Shown here piece after piece: positions 35,445 to 44,345 of a DNA stretch of 64,000 nucleotides. Positions within the stretch are counted from its first letter, which is position 1. Every line of letters begins with the position of its first letter. The stretch covers positions 124,001 to 188,000 of the forward strand of contig NZ_SLWS01000009.1 in NCBI RefSeq assembly GCF_004345645.1, in the 5' to 3' direction. The translations under genes and the position numbers were made by a program. Under the pieces are notes generated by a model. It had not been told where the DNA came from and made no database searches. It was given only the letters and a program-made list of their open reading frames with translations. Origin of the DNA: Actinocrispum wychmicini. Lineage in GTDB: Bacteria > Actinomycetota > Actinomycetes > Mycobacteriales > Pseudonocardiaceae.

Positions 35445-37022
35445 CTATGCCGTCATCCGGATCGACCACGGGAACTGAACGCTGCTGTAGGTCGCTCCGC
35501 GACCGAAGTTGGGTGTGGGCAACAGGTAGAACGGCACGATGTCGACGCGTTTGATCAGCTCCGACTCGGCCTGGTTCCACGTCGCACAGCCGTCCTTGCC
35601 CGACATCGAGGACGCCTTCCGCACCAGGGCGTCGTACGTGGGATTGTGGACGCTGCCCAGGTTCTTGCCGCCGTCGGCGAAGCCCGGCCCGGAGAACAGC
35701 GGGGCCAGCTGGCTCGGCAGGTGTTCGCCGACACCGACCAACGCCATGTCGAAGGCCCCCGAGACAACCACGTTGTTGAACGAGACGCCGTCGCCCGCCT
35801 TGGCCTCGACCTTGACACCGACCTGTTTCAGTTGCTGCTGAACGAGTTCGACCGCCTCGGTCTGCCGGCCCGGTGACGTGAAGTGGGCCAGCACGAAGGT
35901 CAGCGGCGATCCCTCCTTGTGCCGGTAGCCTTCGGCTCCCGGCAACCAGCCGGCGGCGTCCAACGCCGTCTTCGCGGCGGACACGTCGGTTGGCGGCAGG
36001 TTGCCGTCGATCGTGTTGCCGGGACACGGTTGCGGAGTGGTGCCCGCGAGCATCTGGTCGGCGGGTTTGCCGGCGTCGCCGGTGAGCACCTTGCCGATCT
36101 CGGGCAGGGTCAGGGCCTGGATGATGGCCCGCCGCACCGACTCGTCCGCACCGGGATGTCCCGCCTGTTCGTTGAACCAGATCTCCCCTTCGACACTCCA
36201 GCTGTCGATCCGGAACAAGTTCGCTGAGCGCAGCCGCTGCTCGTCCGGTCCGGTGATGTCCGCGGAGTTCAGCTGGCCGGACAGCAGCAGGTTGGCCGCC
36301 GTGGTCGGGTTCTCCACGACCTTCGCGACCACCTGGTCCGGCAGCCCGGGTTGGTTGTTCTGCCAGTCGCCGGGGCCCCACGCGTAGTCGGTGCGGCGTT
36401 TCGCGGTGTAGTGGTCGCCGGGCACGCTGTCGGCGAGCGTGAACAACCCGGTGCCGCCCTTGCCGGCCGCGAGCAGGGTCGGATCCCGCAGCGCGTTCCG
36501 GCAGACCATGGCGACGCTGCCGAGATCGAGCAATAGGAAGGCGTCCGGCTCGCCGCTGGTCACGGTGACGGTCCCGGCTGCCTCGTCCGCCGTCGCCGTG
36601 GTCCCGACCTGGACGGTCTGGCCCAGGATCGCGGCCTTGTTGGCGGGGTCCGCGACCCAGTTGATGGTCGCGGCGGCGTCGGCGGCGCTGAACGGCTGGC
36701 CGTCGGAACACGTGATGCCCTTGCGGATCGTGAAATGTGCCGTGGTCAGGGTGGCGTCGAAGGTCTCGGCCAGCGAGGCGACGACGTTGCCCGCGGCGTC
36801 CTGGTCGACCAGGCCCTGGTAGAGGAACTGGTCGAACTGGTTGGTGGCGCCCAGGGTCGTCGTGAACGGGTTCAGGTTGCCCAGGTCGGTGTCGACGGCC
36901 AGGGTGAACGTGCCCCCGTTGACCAGCTTGCCGCCGTCCGAGGCGCCGTTGCCTGGCGAAGTGCACCCGGACACGACCAGGCCCACGGTAACTGCCGTGG
37001 CGATCCACGTGGTGCGCTTCAT
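35445..37022 (-). CDS. Lipoprotein oligopeptide-binding protein (DppA/OppA-like)
   Basis: A 525-residue solute-binding protein, SBP family 5. The lipobox LVVSGC puts the lipidated Cys at residue 20. The conserved start of the mature domain (LNPFTTTLGATNQFDQF, LAETFDATLTTAHFTIRKGI) and lobe sequences (VRRAIIQALTLPEIGKVL) mark peptide-binding members. It would sit on the outer face of the membrane and hand peptides to an importer, most likely the 23016-26598 system, which has no binding protein of its own. It has GGAGGAT 3 bases before its ATG and leads the pair with the D-aminoacylase-like gene. Confidence 0.88.
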   Translation of the reverse strand: MKRTTWIATAVTVGLVVSGCTSPGNGASDGGKLVNGGTFTLAVDTDLGNLNPFTTTLGATNQFDQFLYQGLVDQDAAGNVVASLAETFDATLTTAHFTIRKGITCSDGQPFSAADAAATINWVADPANKAAILGQTVQVGTTATADEAAGTVTVTSGEPDAFLLLDLGSVAMVCRNALRDPTLLAAGKGGTGLFTLADSVPGDHYTAKRRTDYAWGPGDWQNNQPGLPDQVVAKVVENPTTAANLLLSGQLNSADITGPDEQRLRSANLFRIDSWSVEGEIWFNEQAGHPGADESVRRAIIQALTLPEIGKVLTGDAGKPADQMLAGTTPQPCPGNTIDGNLPPTDVSAAKTALDAAGWLPGAEGYRHKEGSPLTFVLAHFTSPGRQTEAVELVQQQLKQVGVKVEAKAGDGVSFNNVVVSGAFDMALVGVGEHLPSQLAPLFSGPGFADGGKNLGSVHNPTYDALVRKASSMSGKDGCATWNQAESELIKRVDIVPFYLLPTPNFGRGATYSSVQFPWSIRMTA

Positions 37023-37137
37023 TCATCCTCCAAGGCGGGATTTCGTCGTGCCAGCTTCGGCCGCGACACCCTGGCGACTCAATGAGCGAACCGACCAAAT
37101 GCGGCGCCTGGATTGATCGCACTCGACAATGCGGCAG

Positions 37138-38763
37138 TCAGAGATCGTCGGCCATCAGGCGCAGCACGAGCATGGCCGCGAACCGGGTGTTGGCGTCACC
37201 CAGGTCGATCCCGGCCACCTCGGCCAGCCGACGCAGCCGGTACCGGAACGTGTTCGCGTGCACACCGACCGCGGCTGCCGCGTCGGCGACGTCGCCGAAG
37301 CAGTCGAGCCACGCCGAGAGGGTTCGCACCAGACACGTTCCGTGTTTGCGGTCGTATTCGGCGAGCCGGGTCACCGGACCGCGCACCACGTCGCCGCGGA
37401 CGTCGATCTGTTCCCGTAACTCCAGCAACAGCGCCTCGACGTACACCTCACTGATGTTCGCCACCCGAACGTGGCCGTTCGACAGCCGCAGCACACGCAG
37501 GGCACGGTCGGCCGACAGCCGGGAGCCAGGGAGGCCAGCGGACCCGGACGCCACCGATCCGATCCCGATGAACGCCCGGACCTTGCCGCCGGCCCGGTCG
37601 AGGAAGTTCGCCGACAACCGGGTCGCTCGCTGCTGGGCCGCGCCGTTCGTGGCCTTGACCGGCAGGATCCCGTAGGTCGTGTCGCCGATCAGCGCGACGA
37701 TGGCGCGGGGGTGCGCGGCCGTCAGGTGCATGGCGAACGCGTCGGAGAGCAACTGCCGTTCGGCGGTCCGTGAGGCGTCCAGGCCGTTGGCCGAGTCGGG
37801 AACGGCGAGCGCGAGCACTATCGCGGGCTGGTCGAGCAGCCCCAGCCGGTGGGCGGCGTCGCGGCCGCCGTCGAGCACCGCCTCCAGCCGCTCCGCCCGC
37901 AGCCGGCGTTGGATGTCCGCGCCGGCCCGCTGGCTCAGCATGTGCGGCGCGACCAACCTGGCTACGTCCCGAAACGCCTGAACCCGGTCGGGGCCGAGGT
38001 CGACCGGCCCGGCCGCCCACAACGAGCCGAGGATCTCGTTGCCGGCCCGGACGGCGATGGCCACCCGAGGAACGGACAAGCCGTCGATCTGGATGCCGCG
38101 CGGGCTGACGTAGACCGGCTCGTCCGTGCGGTAAAGGCGGTCGAACACGCCGTGTGACTCGAGTGCCCGCAGGTTCTCGGCCGACACCCTGCGTTCCACG
38201 ATGGCGGCCGCCCGGGACGGGTCCGCCTCGTCCTGCCTGTCGGAGAAGGCGAGCACCCGGCCGTCGCGGTCTTCGATGGTGATCGGCGCGTCCAGCAACG
38301 CCGCCACCGCGTTCGCCAGCGTGAAGAGGTCTCCGGTGGGGATGCCGGACAGTGTTTCGCTGTTCTCGTCGGCGGAAACCAGCGCTTCGAGCATCGAGTT
38401 GACCTGCAACCACGATCTGCCTTCGGCCAGGACGAGCACCGCGACACCGCTACTCGCGGCGGCCGCGGAGATGGTGGAGCAGCGTGGTACCGGGTCGCGA
38501 ACGACGAGCGCGGCGGCGCCTCGGACGCCGAGGTCATGCAGGGCCTGGGCGATCTGGTCGGCGCCACGCAGACCGACGCCCAGCAGGATCGCGCCGCGTG
38601 ACCAGTCGGGCTGGTCCACCCCGTCGTAGATGGCCACCCCGCCGACGTCGACCAGCGCGTCGGGATCTCCGTACCCCATGGTCAGCAACGCCTCGTGCTG
38701 GCTGGACAGCACTCTCGTGACGGTCAGTCTCGGGCGGTTGCTCAGGGTGGCGACGGACAACAT
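37138..38763 (-). CDS. PucR-family transcriptional regulator 1
   Basis: A 541-residue regulator. The N-terminal PucR-type sensing domain (residues ~1-120, LSVATLSNRPRLTVTRVL, WSRGAILLGVGL) is followed by a GAF-like section (LFTLANAVAALLDAPITIEDRDG), a GGDEF-like section and a C-terminal helix-turn-helix (VADAAAAVGVHANTFRYRL). The ATG at 38761-38763 is chosen because GGAGG lies 6 bases upstream and the protein then opens at the family start MLSVATL; an upstream ATG at 38805 would overlap the divergent GntR start. PucR proteins activate purine, polyamine or amino-acid catabolism genes. It lies upstream of the binding-protein operon and may control it. Confidence 0.82.
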   Translation of the reverse strand: MLSVATLSNRPRLTVTRVLSSQHEALLTMGYGDPDALVDVGGVAIYDGVDQPDWSRGAILLGVGLRGADQIAQALHDLGVRGAAALVVRDPVPRCSTISAAAASSGVAVLVLAEGRSWLQVNSMLEALVSADENSETLSGIPTGDLFTLANAVAALLDAPITIEDRDGRVLAFSDRQDEADPSRAAAIVERRVSAENLRALESHGVFDRLYRTDEPVYVSPRGIQIDGLSVPRVAIAVRAGNEILGSLWAAGPVDLGPDRVQAFRDVARLVAPHMLSQRAGADIQRRLRAERLEAVLDGGRDAAHRLGLLDQPAIVLALAVPDSANGLDASRTAERQLLSDAFAMHLTAAHPRAIVALIGDTTYGILPVKATNGAAQQRATRLSANFLDRAGGKVRAFIGIGSVASGSAGLPGSRLSADRALRVLRLSNGHVRVANISEVYVEALLLELREQIDVRGDVVRGPVTRLAEYDRKHGTCLVRTLSAWLDCFGDVADAAAAVGVHANTFRYRLRRLAEVAGIDLGDANTRFAAMLVLRLMADDL

Positions 38764-38781
38764 CTGCGCCTCCAGGCTGCG

Positions 38782-38801
38782 ATATTCCGATATATTGGTA
38801 T
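38782..38801. promoter_or_regulatory. AT-rich operator/promoter between PucR1 and GntR
   Basis: A 20-base AT-rich block containing ATTCC, 8 bases, then GGTAT (a near-perfect palindrome, ATTCC versus ATACC) in the 40-base gap between divergent starts. The size and position fit a GntR-type operator overlapping both promoters. Confidence 0.45.
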
Positions 38802-38803
38802 TC

Positions 38804-39517
38804 ATGGATCATGAGCCCCCGGACAGCTCTTATCAACTCCTGGTGGCCGCTGCCGCACGCGACGCACCCACCAGGCCGTCCTCAGGCTCCAGACTGCTTC
38901 GAGACCATGTCTACGCGCGCGTCCTGGAGTGGATCGTCGACGGCCGGCTGCCGCCGGGCACCCGGATGCGCGACAAGGACATCGCCGACCTGCTGGAGGT
39001 GAGCAGGACGCCGGTGCGTGAGGCGATCCGCCGGCTGGAGGACGAAGGCCTGGTCACCACCGAGGCGAGCAGGTGGACCCGGGTGGCCGAGTTGAACGTC
39101 GCCGCGGCCGAACAGATCTACCCGATCCGCTGGACCCTGGAAGGTCTCGCGATCAGCCTGGGCGGCCCGTGGCCGGCCGACCGGATCGCCGAACTCAAGG
39201 CCGCCAACAAGCGACTCGCGAAGGCCGTGCGCGCGGGCGACGCCGCCGCGGCGGCCAAAGCCGACAGCGACTTCCATGACGTCATCATCGCCATCGCGGA
39301 CAACACATGGTTGACGTCGATCGTCGGTGACCTGACGGTGCACCTGCGTCGCCTTGAGGTCGCGTACTTCGCCGGCGGCACCACCGCGAACCAGTCCGTG
39401 CACGAGCACAAACGCGCGATATCCGCGTTGGCGAAGGGGGATCTGGGCGCGGCCGAGAGCGCGATCACCGAGAACTGGCAACGCAGCCTGGACCGGATCC
39501 GCCGGCACAACACCTGA
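38804..39517 (+). CDS. GntR-family (FadR/FCD-type) regulator
   Basis: A 237-residue regulator. The winged helix-turn-helix (residues ~30-90) shows the family pattern LRDHVYARVLEWIVDGRLPPG, VSRTPVREAIRRLEDEGLV. A helical FCD ligand domain follows (LEGLAISLG, FHDVIIAIADNTWL, VHEHKRAISALAKGD). FCD members sense small carboxylic or amino acids, with metal-binding His residues; the FHD and HEHK His residues are present here. The start ATG at 38804 fits the domain boundaries. It is divergent from PucR1, with only 40 bases between the starts, so it probably regulates itself and PucR1 through the shared operator. Confidence 0.85.
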   Translation: MDHEPPDSSYQLLVAAAARDAPTRPSSGSRLLRDHVYARVLEWIVDGRLPPGTRMRDKDIADLLEVSRTPVREAIRRLEDEGLVTTEASRWTRVAELNVAAAEQIYPIRWTLEGLAISLGGPWPADRIAELKAANKRLAKAVRAGDAAAAAKADSDFHDVIIAIADNTWLTSIVGDLTVHLRRLEVAYFAGGTTANQSVHEHKRAISALAKGDLGAAESAITENWQRSLDRIRRHNT

Positions 39518-39624
39518 CATACGGTTCACCTCCTGTGCCCTTTCCCGGACGAGTCAAGTACGACCCGAGGTGATCGCGCATCGGCACCAGGGATGACCTT
39601 GGCCGGCCCGCCGGTCGACCCAGC

Positions 39625-40818
39625 TCAACGTGGCTCGATCAGCCGGGCGATCTTCAGTCCCAAATGGAGGATCAGCCGGTCGTCGCCGCTGCGGAGGTCG
39701 AGACCGGTCTCCTGCTCCACCCGTTGCAGCCGGTAGTACAGGCTGGTCCGGTGCAGACCGAGTTGCTCGGCGGTGCGTTTGATGTGGCCGGCGTTGTCCA
39801 GGAACGTCTCGATCGTGGTGATCAACGCGTCGTCCGCGGCGGCGTGGCTGGTGAGCAACGTGCGCAGGCCGGCCGGGATGCTGCCGGCCAGGCGTTCGGC
39901 CGGTAGTTCGGCCAGCATGCCGTACACGCCGAGTTCGCTGTGGCACACCACTGGACCGAGCACGCGGACGTCCCGGGCGATGTCGGCGGCCGCGCGGGCT
40001 TCCACATAGGACTGATACACCGTGCTCAGGTCGTCGCGCCGACCGCCGATGCCGACCCAGCACGCCGCCGGGGCTACGGCTTCACGCAGCACGCGGTCAC
40101 GGATCATGGTGCCCAATTGACGCAGGTCGTCGCCGGTGGGCCGGGCGAGCAGCAGAATCCCGTGGTCGGGGCGTTCCAACTGGACCAAGTGGCGTTGCGG
40201 GCTGCGATGCCGGGCCAGTTCCAACCCGGCGGCGAGCGCGAGCCGGTCCTGTTCGGCCACCGGGGTACGCGCGAGGCGGACCACCATCGCGGCAACCGGG
40301 CCGACGACGAACAGGCCTTCCTCGACCAATTGGCCCGCTGCCTGGTCCCTGAGCACCTCGTCGCCGGACACCACATCCCGGGCGAGTTCCCGCTCGCGGC
40401 CCCTGGTCAGCTCGCCGATCAGGTACTCGCGGTGCATGATCAACGCGGCCGTTTCCGCCGTCCGCCGCAGGACCGCTTCGTCCTCGGCGGTGACCGGGCC
40501 GTCCGACGCCAACAGCCACAGGAAGCCCAGCAGGTCCTCGTTGTGCCGCACCGGCATCCCGATCCGGTCGATCCGCAGCCCCAGGACGGCGTCCGCCGGC
40601 ACGGTGAACAGCCCCTCCGCCCCGCCGCAGTGCCGGCGGACGTGGTCGACGACCGCACGCGGGACGCCGCGCCGCAGGATCGAGCCCGTACGTACCTCGT
40701 CCACCTCACGGACGTGCGCGTTGTAAGCCAGCAACCGGATTCCGGCGTCGTCGATCGCCACGGACCGGCCCAGCCGGCTGCCCACGCTGTCGACCAGCCG
40801 TTGCAGTTCGGACGCCAT
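39625..40818 (-). CDS. PucR/CdaR-type regulator 2
   Basis: A 397-residue regulator lacking the classical N-terminal PucR domain. It opens MASELQRLVDSVGSRLGRSVAIDD with a GAF-like sensing region (DAVLGLRIDRIGMPVRHNEDLLGFLW), a middle GGDEF-like segment (ACWVGIGGRRDDLSTVYQSYVEA) and a C-terminal helix-turn-helix (IKRTAEQLGLHRTSLYYRLQRVE). It is strongly paralogous to the regulator at 59565-60782. It is divergent from the importer operon at 40962, and a 16-bp palindrome lies 24 bases upstream of its ATG, which suggests autoregulation and control of the transporter. Confidence 0.83.
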   Translation of the reverse strand: MASELQRLVDSVGSRLGRSVAIDDAGIRLLAYNAHVREVDEVRTGSILRRGVPRAVVDHVRRHCGGAEGLFTVPADAVLGLRIDRIGMPVRHNEDLLGFLWLLASDGPVTAEDEAVLRRTAETAALIMHREYLIGELTRGRERELARDVVSGDEVLRDQAAGQLVEEGLFVVGPVAAMVVRLARTPVAEQDRLALAAGLELARHRSPQRHLVQLERPDHGILLLARPTGDDLRQLGTMIRDRVLREAVAPAACWVGIGGRRDDLSTVYQSYVEARAAADIARDVRVLGPVVCHSELGVYGMLAELPAERLAGSIPAGLRTLLTSHAAADDALITTIETFLDNAGHIKRTAEQLGLHRTSLYYRLQRVEQETGLDLRSGDDRLILHLGLKIARLIEPR

Positions 40819-40841
40819 GCTCCGAGCGTATCGACCGGCCG

Positions 40842-40857
40842 TCCGACACATGTCTGA
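40842..40857. promoter_or_regulatory. Palindromic operator TCCGACA-N2-TGTCTGA
   Basis: TCCGACA, CA, TGTCTGA: a palindrome with one mismatch, between the divergent PucR2 gene and the second importer operon. A third half site (GACGGACA) follows at once. The perfect version occurs at 51006-51021, upstream of the S15 hydrolase operon, so a shared regulator, perhaps PucR2, is likely. Confidence 0.55.
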
Positions 40858-40961
40858 AGTAGACGGACAAGGACTCGACACTCGTCGGTACTGCCCCGAA
40901 CGAGCCGTCCACGAGACTCACTGCTGACCGCCGGCCGACGACGTCCCCCGGGAGAGCACGG

Positions 40962-41915
40962 ATGAAAGTATCGCGGTGGCTGGGGCGCCGGCTGCTGATG
41001 ATCGCCGTCCTGCTGGTTGGCGTCTCGGTGCTGGTGTTCGGGCTGCTCCAACTGACCCCCGGCAGCCCGGAACAGATCCTGCTGGGCGCCCGGCCGACCT
41101 CGCCGCAGGCGCTGGCCGCGGTCCGCGCCGACTTCCACCTGGACGAGTCGTTTCTCGCGCAGTACTGGCGCTGGCTGACCGGCGCGCTGCACCTGGACTT
41201 CGGCCGTTCCATCCGGACCGGCCAGCCGGTGGCCGACGTACTCGCCGAACGGCTGCCGATCACGTTGTTCCTCTCGCTGTACGCCTTCCTGCTCGTCGCC
41301 GTGATCGCGATCCCGTTGGGGCTGGTGTCCGGGATCCGCAACGGCACCATGATCGACCGAGCGGCGACGCTGATCAGCACCTTCGGGGTGAGCGCGCCGG
41401 CGTTCGCGGTCGGCATCCTGCTGCTGTACGTGTTCGGCGTGGCGCTCGGCTGGTTCCCGGTGTACGGCCCGGGAACGGGCTTCACCGACCGACTGTGGCA
41501 CTTGACGCTGCCCGCGATCACCCTGTCGCTGAGCGTCATCGCGGTGGTGTCCCGGCAGACCAGAGCCGCGGCGCTGACGGTCTACAACGAGGACTTCGTC
41601 ACGTTCGCGCGGGGACGGGGGCTGCCCAGGCGCCTGATCTGGGGACGGTACGCGCTGCGCAACAGCTCGTTGCCGGTGGCCACCTCGATGGGCATGGTGT
41701 TCGCGTACTTCCTCACCGGCTCGGTGATCGTCGAACAGACCTTCGCGCTGCCCGGGATCGGCGAGCTCCTGGTCGGCTCGGTGTCCACCAAGGACATTCC
41801 GGTGGTACAGGCGCTGGCGTTGCTGGCAGCCGTGGTCGTACTGGTCCTCAACCTGGTCGCGGACCTCCTGTACCCGGTTCTCGACCCCCGGGTGCGAAAG
41901 TCGGTGTTCGGATGA
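40962..41915 (+). CDS. Second peptide ABC transporter permease (DppB-like)
   Basis: A 317-residue six-helix permease (LGRRLLMIAVLLVGVSVLVFGLLQL, PGSPEQILLG) with the EAA-loop sequence NEDFVTFARGRGLPRRLIWGR. It is the first gene of the second importer operon; its stop overlaps the next start by 4 bases (ATGA). It transports oligopeptides or similar solutes across the membrane. The binding protein encoded at 47711-49324 on the facing operon is its likely partner. Similarity to the first DppB is clear but moderate, so the two systems probably differ in substrate. Confidence 0.9.
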   Translation: MKVSRWLGRRLLMIAVLLVGVSVLVFGLLQLTPGSPEQILLGARPTSPQALAAVRADFHLDESFLAQYWRWLTGALHLDFGRSIRTGQPVADVLAERLPITLFLSLYAFLLVAVIAIPLGLVSGIRNGTMIDRAATLISTFGVSAPAFAVGILLLYVFGVALGWFPVYGPGTGFTDRLWHLTLPAITLSLSVIAVVSRQTRAAALTVYNEDFVTFARGRGLPRRLIWGRYALRNSSLPVATSMGMVFAYFLTGSVIVEQTFALPGIGELLVGSVSTKDIPVVQALALLAAVVVLVLNLVADLLYPVLDPRVRKSVFG

Positions 41916-42736
41916 CCCGGCGCAGACCTGGAATCACCGTGGTGCTGTCCATGGTTCTGACGTCGCTGCTCGCCGTGGCTGCGGTTGTCGGGCAATGGCT
42001 GGCGCCCATGGATCCCACCAAACAGGACATCCTGGCCGCCGCGGCCCCGCCGGGTGGCGGCCACCCGCTGGGCACCGACCAACTCGGCCGCGACGTGCTG
42101 TCCCGGGTGCTCGCCGGGACGCAGTCCGCGCTGGTCGGGCCGGTCGTCGTGGCGATCGGAGCCGGCATCGTCGCGGTGGTGTTCGGGCTGCTCGCCGGTT
42201 TCCGCGGCGGTCTGCTCGACACGGTGGTGATGCGGGTGGTGGATCTGCTGTACGCGTTGCCGTCCATCCTCGTCGTGGTCGTGCTGGTGGGTCTGCTCGG
42301 CAGCGGGTACTGGGGCGCGGTCGGGGTGCTGATCCTGCTGTCCGCGCCCGGCGGGGTGCGGATGGTGCGTTCAGTGGTCCTGGCCCAACGAACCCTGCCG
42401 TACGTGGAGGCCGGCCGGGTGGTGGGCCTCAGCGATCGCCGGCTGATGTTCGTGCACGTACTGCCGAACGTGCTGCCGACCGTGGTGGCGGGGTTGTTGC
42501 TGGACTTCGTCGGCGGGTTGGTCGCGTTGTCCGCGTTGTCGTTCCTGGGGATGGGCAGCCCGCCCGGGTCGTTCGACTGGGGCCGGATGCTGACGGAGAA
42601 CCGTGGCCTGCTGGAACAGAACGCGTGGGCCGCGCTGGCCCCGGCGTTGCTCATCGTCATCGCCGCGTCGTCGGTGACCGTACTCGGTGACTGGGTGTTC
42701 GCCCGGCTCACTGGAAAGGAGCGCGGGCGTGGCTGA
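41912..42736 (+). CDS. Second peptide ABC transporter permease (DppC-like)
   Basis: A 274-residue permease with the DppC features HPLGTDQLGRDVLSRVL near residues 45-60, the EAA-loop region LPYVEAGRVVGLSDRRLMF and LSFLGMGSPPGSFDWG near the C-terminus. Here DppC is a separate protein, unlike in the first system, where it is fused to an ATPase. The ATG overlaps the upstream stop and its own end overlaps the ATPase start by 8 bases, indicating tight translational coupling of the operon. Confidence 0.9.
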   Translation: MTRRRPGITVVLSMVLTSLLAVAAVVGQWLAPMDPTKQDILAAAAPPGGGHPLGTDQLGRDVLSRVLAGTQSALVGPVVVAIGAGIVAVVFGLLAGFRGGLLDTVVMRVVDLLYALPSILVVVVLVGLLGSGYWGAVGVLILLSAPGGVRMVRSVVLAQRTLPYVEAGRVVGLSDRRLMFVHVLPNVLPTVVAGLLLDFVGGLVALSALSFLGMGSPPGSFDWGRMLTENRGLLEQNAWAALAPALLIVIAASSVTVLGDWVFARLTGKERGRG

Positions 42737-44345
42737 CCCGTTGGTGAGCGTCCGGGACCTGGTTGTGTCCGATGTGGACAGCGGCGCGCGGATCGTCGAC
42801 GGCATAGGGTTCGACGTCGCCCGCGGCGAGACCGTGGCGATCGTGGGCGAGTCGGGCAGCGGCAAGTCGATGACCGCCCGCGCGCTGATGGGCCTGCTCC
42901 CCCAAGGTGTCCGCGCGTCAGGCACCGCGATGTTCGGGCCGGACAACCTGATCACCGCGCCGGAACGCCGGATGCGGCGGATCCGGGGCAGCGGCATCGG
43001 CATGCTGTTGCAGGACCCGTTCACGTTGCTCAACCCGTTGATCCGCACCGGAACGCACATCGGCGAGACGCTCCGCTCGGCCGGCCGGTTCTCCCGCGCC
43101 GACCTGCGCCGGGAAGTCGCCCGGCGGCTCGACGAGGTCGGCGTCCGCCAGGCGACGGCCCGGTACCCGGTCGAACTGTCCGGGGGGATGCGGCAGCGAG
43201 TGGGCCTGGCGGCGGCGATCGCCAAGAACCCGGACCTGCTCATCGCCGACGAGCCGACCACCGCACTGGACAGCACGACCCAGCGCGAGGTGCTCCGGCT
43301 GCTCCGCGACATCCAGCGGGACCGCGGCATGAGCCTGTTGCTGATCACCCATGACCTGAACGTGGCGTTCTCCCTGTGCGACCGGGTGCTGGTGATGCAC
43401 TCCGGCGTCATCCTGGAGGAGGCCACGCCGGACCAGCTGCGCGCGCACCCGGCCACCGAGTACACCGCGCGGCTCCTCGCGGCCGACCTGCCGCTGGACC
43501 GCCGGCTCGACCGCATCCAGCCCGCGACCACCACTCCGATCGCTGCCCGGGTTGTCAACCCGTCACCAGGCCGTCCGCTGCTGCGGGTCCGTGACCTGGT
43601 CAAGCGGTTCGACGGCCACCAAGCGCTCAAAGGTGTCGATGTGGAGGTGATCGCTGGGTGCAGTGTCGGTGTCGTCGGCGAGTCCGGGTCGGGCAAGACC
43701 ACTCTGGCCCGCTGCGTGCTCGGCCTGGAGACGCCGACCTCGGGCAGCATCGAACTCGACGGAACCCCGCTGAGCCCGGCCGACCTGGGCCGCGTCCGCG
43801 GCATGGTCCAGTGCGTGTTCCAGGACCCGTACTCGTCGCTGAATCCCGCGCACAGCATCGGTTTCACGCTCGGTGAGGTGATCCGCCGCCGGGGGACGCC
43901 CGGGGAGGCCGACGAGGTGGCCGGGCTGCTCGCCTCGGTGGGTCTCCCGGCCGACTACGCGCGTCGCCGGCCGGTCGCCCTGTCCGGCGGGCAGCGCCAG
44001 CGGGTCGCCATCGCCCGCGCCCTGGCGATGCGGCCGAAGATCCTGGTCTGCGACGAACCGGTGGCCGCGCTGGACGTGTCGGTGCAGGCGCAGGTCCTGC
44101 AACTGCTGCGAGATCTGCAGGACCAGGGGCTGACGTTGTTGTTCATCACCCACGACCTGTCGGTGGTCCGGCAGATGACGGACGAACTGGTGGTGCTGTA
44201 CCGGGGCGAGGTCGTCGAAAGCGGGCCCACCGAGAAGGTGCTCGGCGACCCGCGGCACGACTACACCCAGCGGTTGCTGGCGGCGGTGCCCAGTGGCACC
44301 GCCGACTGGCTCAACCCATCACCGTCCCCGACGAATCCTTGTTGA
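42729..44345 (+). CDS. Fused DppD-DppF type double ATPase
   Basis: A 538-residue protein with two complete ABC domains. Domain 1 (residues ~1-260) has GESGSGKS (Lys46), LLQDPFTLLNP, SGGMRQR, LLIADEP and ITHDLNV. Domain 2 (~275-530) has GESGSGKT (Lys323), VFQDPYSSLNP, LSGGQRQR, ILVCDEP and ITHDLSV. Such fusions replace DppD plus DppF. The GTG at 42729 gives VADPLVSVRDL and lies behind AAGGAG, overlapping the upstream stop by 8 bases. It drives uptake through the two upstream permeases. Its 3' end overlaps the convergent FAD-oxidase gene by 35 bases. Confidence 0.92.
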   Translation: MADPLVSVRDLVVSDVDSGARIVDGIGFDVARGETVAIVGESGSGKSMTARALMGLLPQGVRASGTAMFGPDNLITAPERRMRRIRGSGIGMLLQDPFTLLNPLIRTGTHIGETLRSAGRFSRADLRREVARRLDEVGVRQATARYPVELSGGMRQRVGLAAAIAKNPDLLIADEPTTALDSTTQREVLRLLRDIQRDRGMSLLLITHDLNVAFSLCDRVLVMHSGVILEEATPDQLRAHPATEYTARLLAADLPLDRRLDRIQPATTTPIAARVVNPSPGRPLLRVRDLVKRFDGHQALKGVDVEVIAGCSVGVVGESGSGKTTLARCVLGLETPTSGSIELDGTPLSPADLGRVRGMVQCVFQDPYSSLNPAHSIGFTLGEVIRRRGTPGEADEVAGLLASVGLPADYARRRPVALSGGQRQRVAIARALAMRPKILVCDEPVAALDVSVQAQVLQLLRDLQDQGLTLLFITHDLSVVRQMTDELVVLYRGEVVESGPTEKVLGDPRHDYTQRLLAAVPSGTADWLNPSPSPTNPC

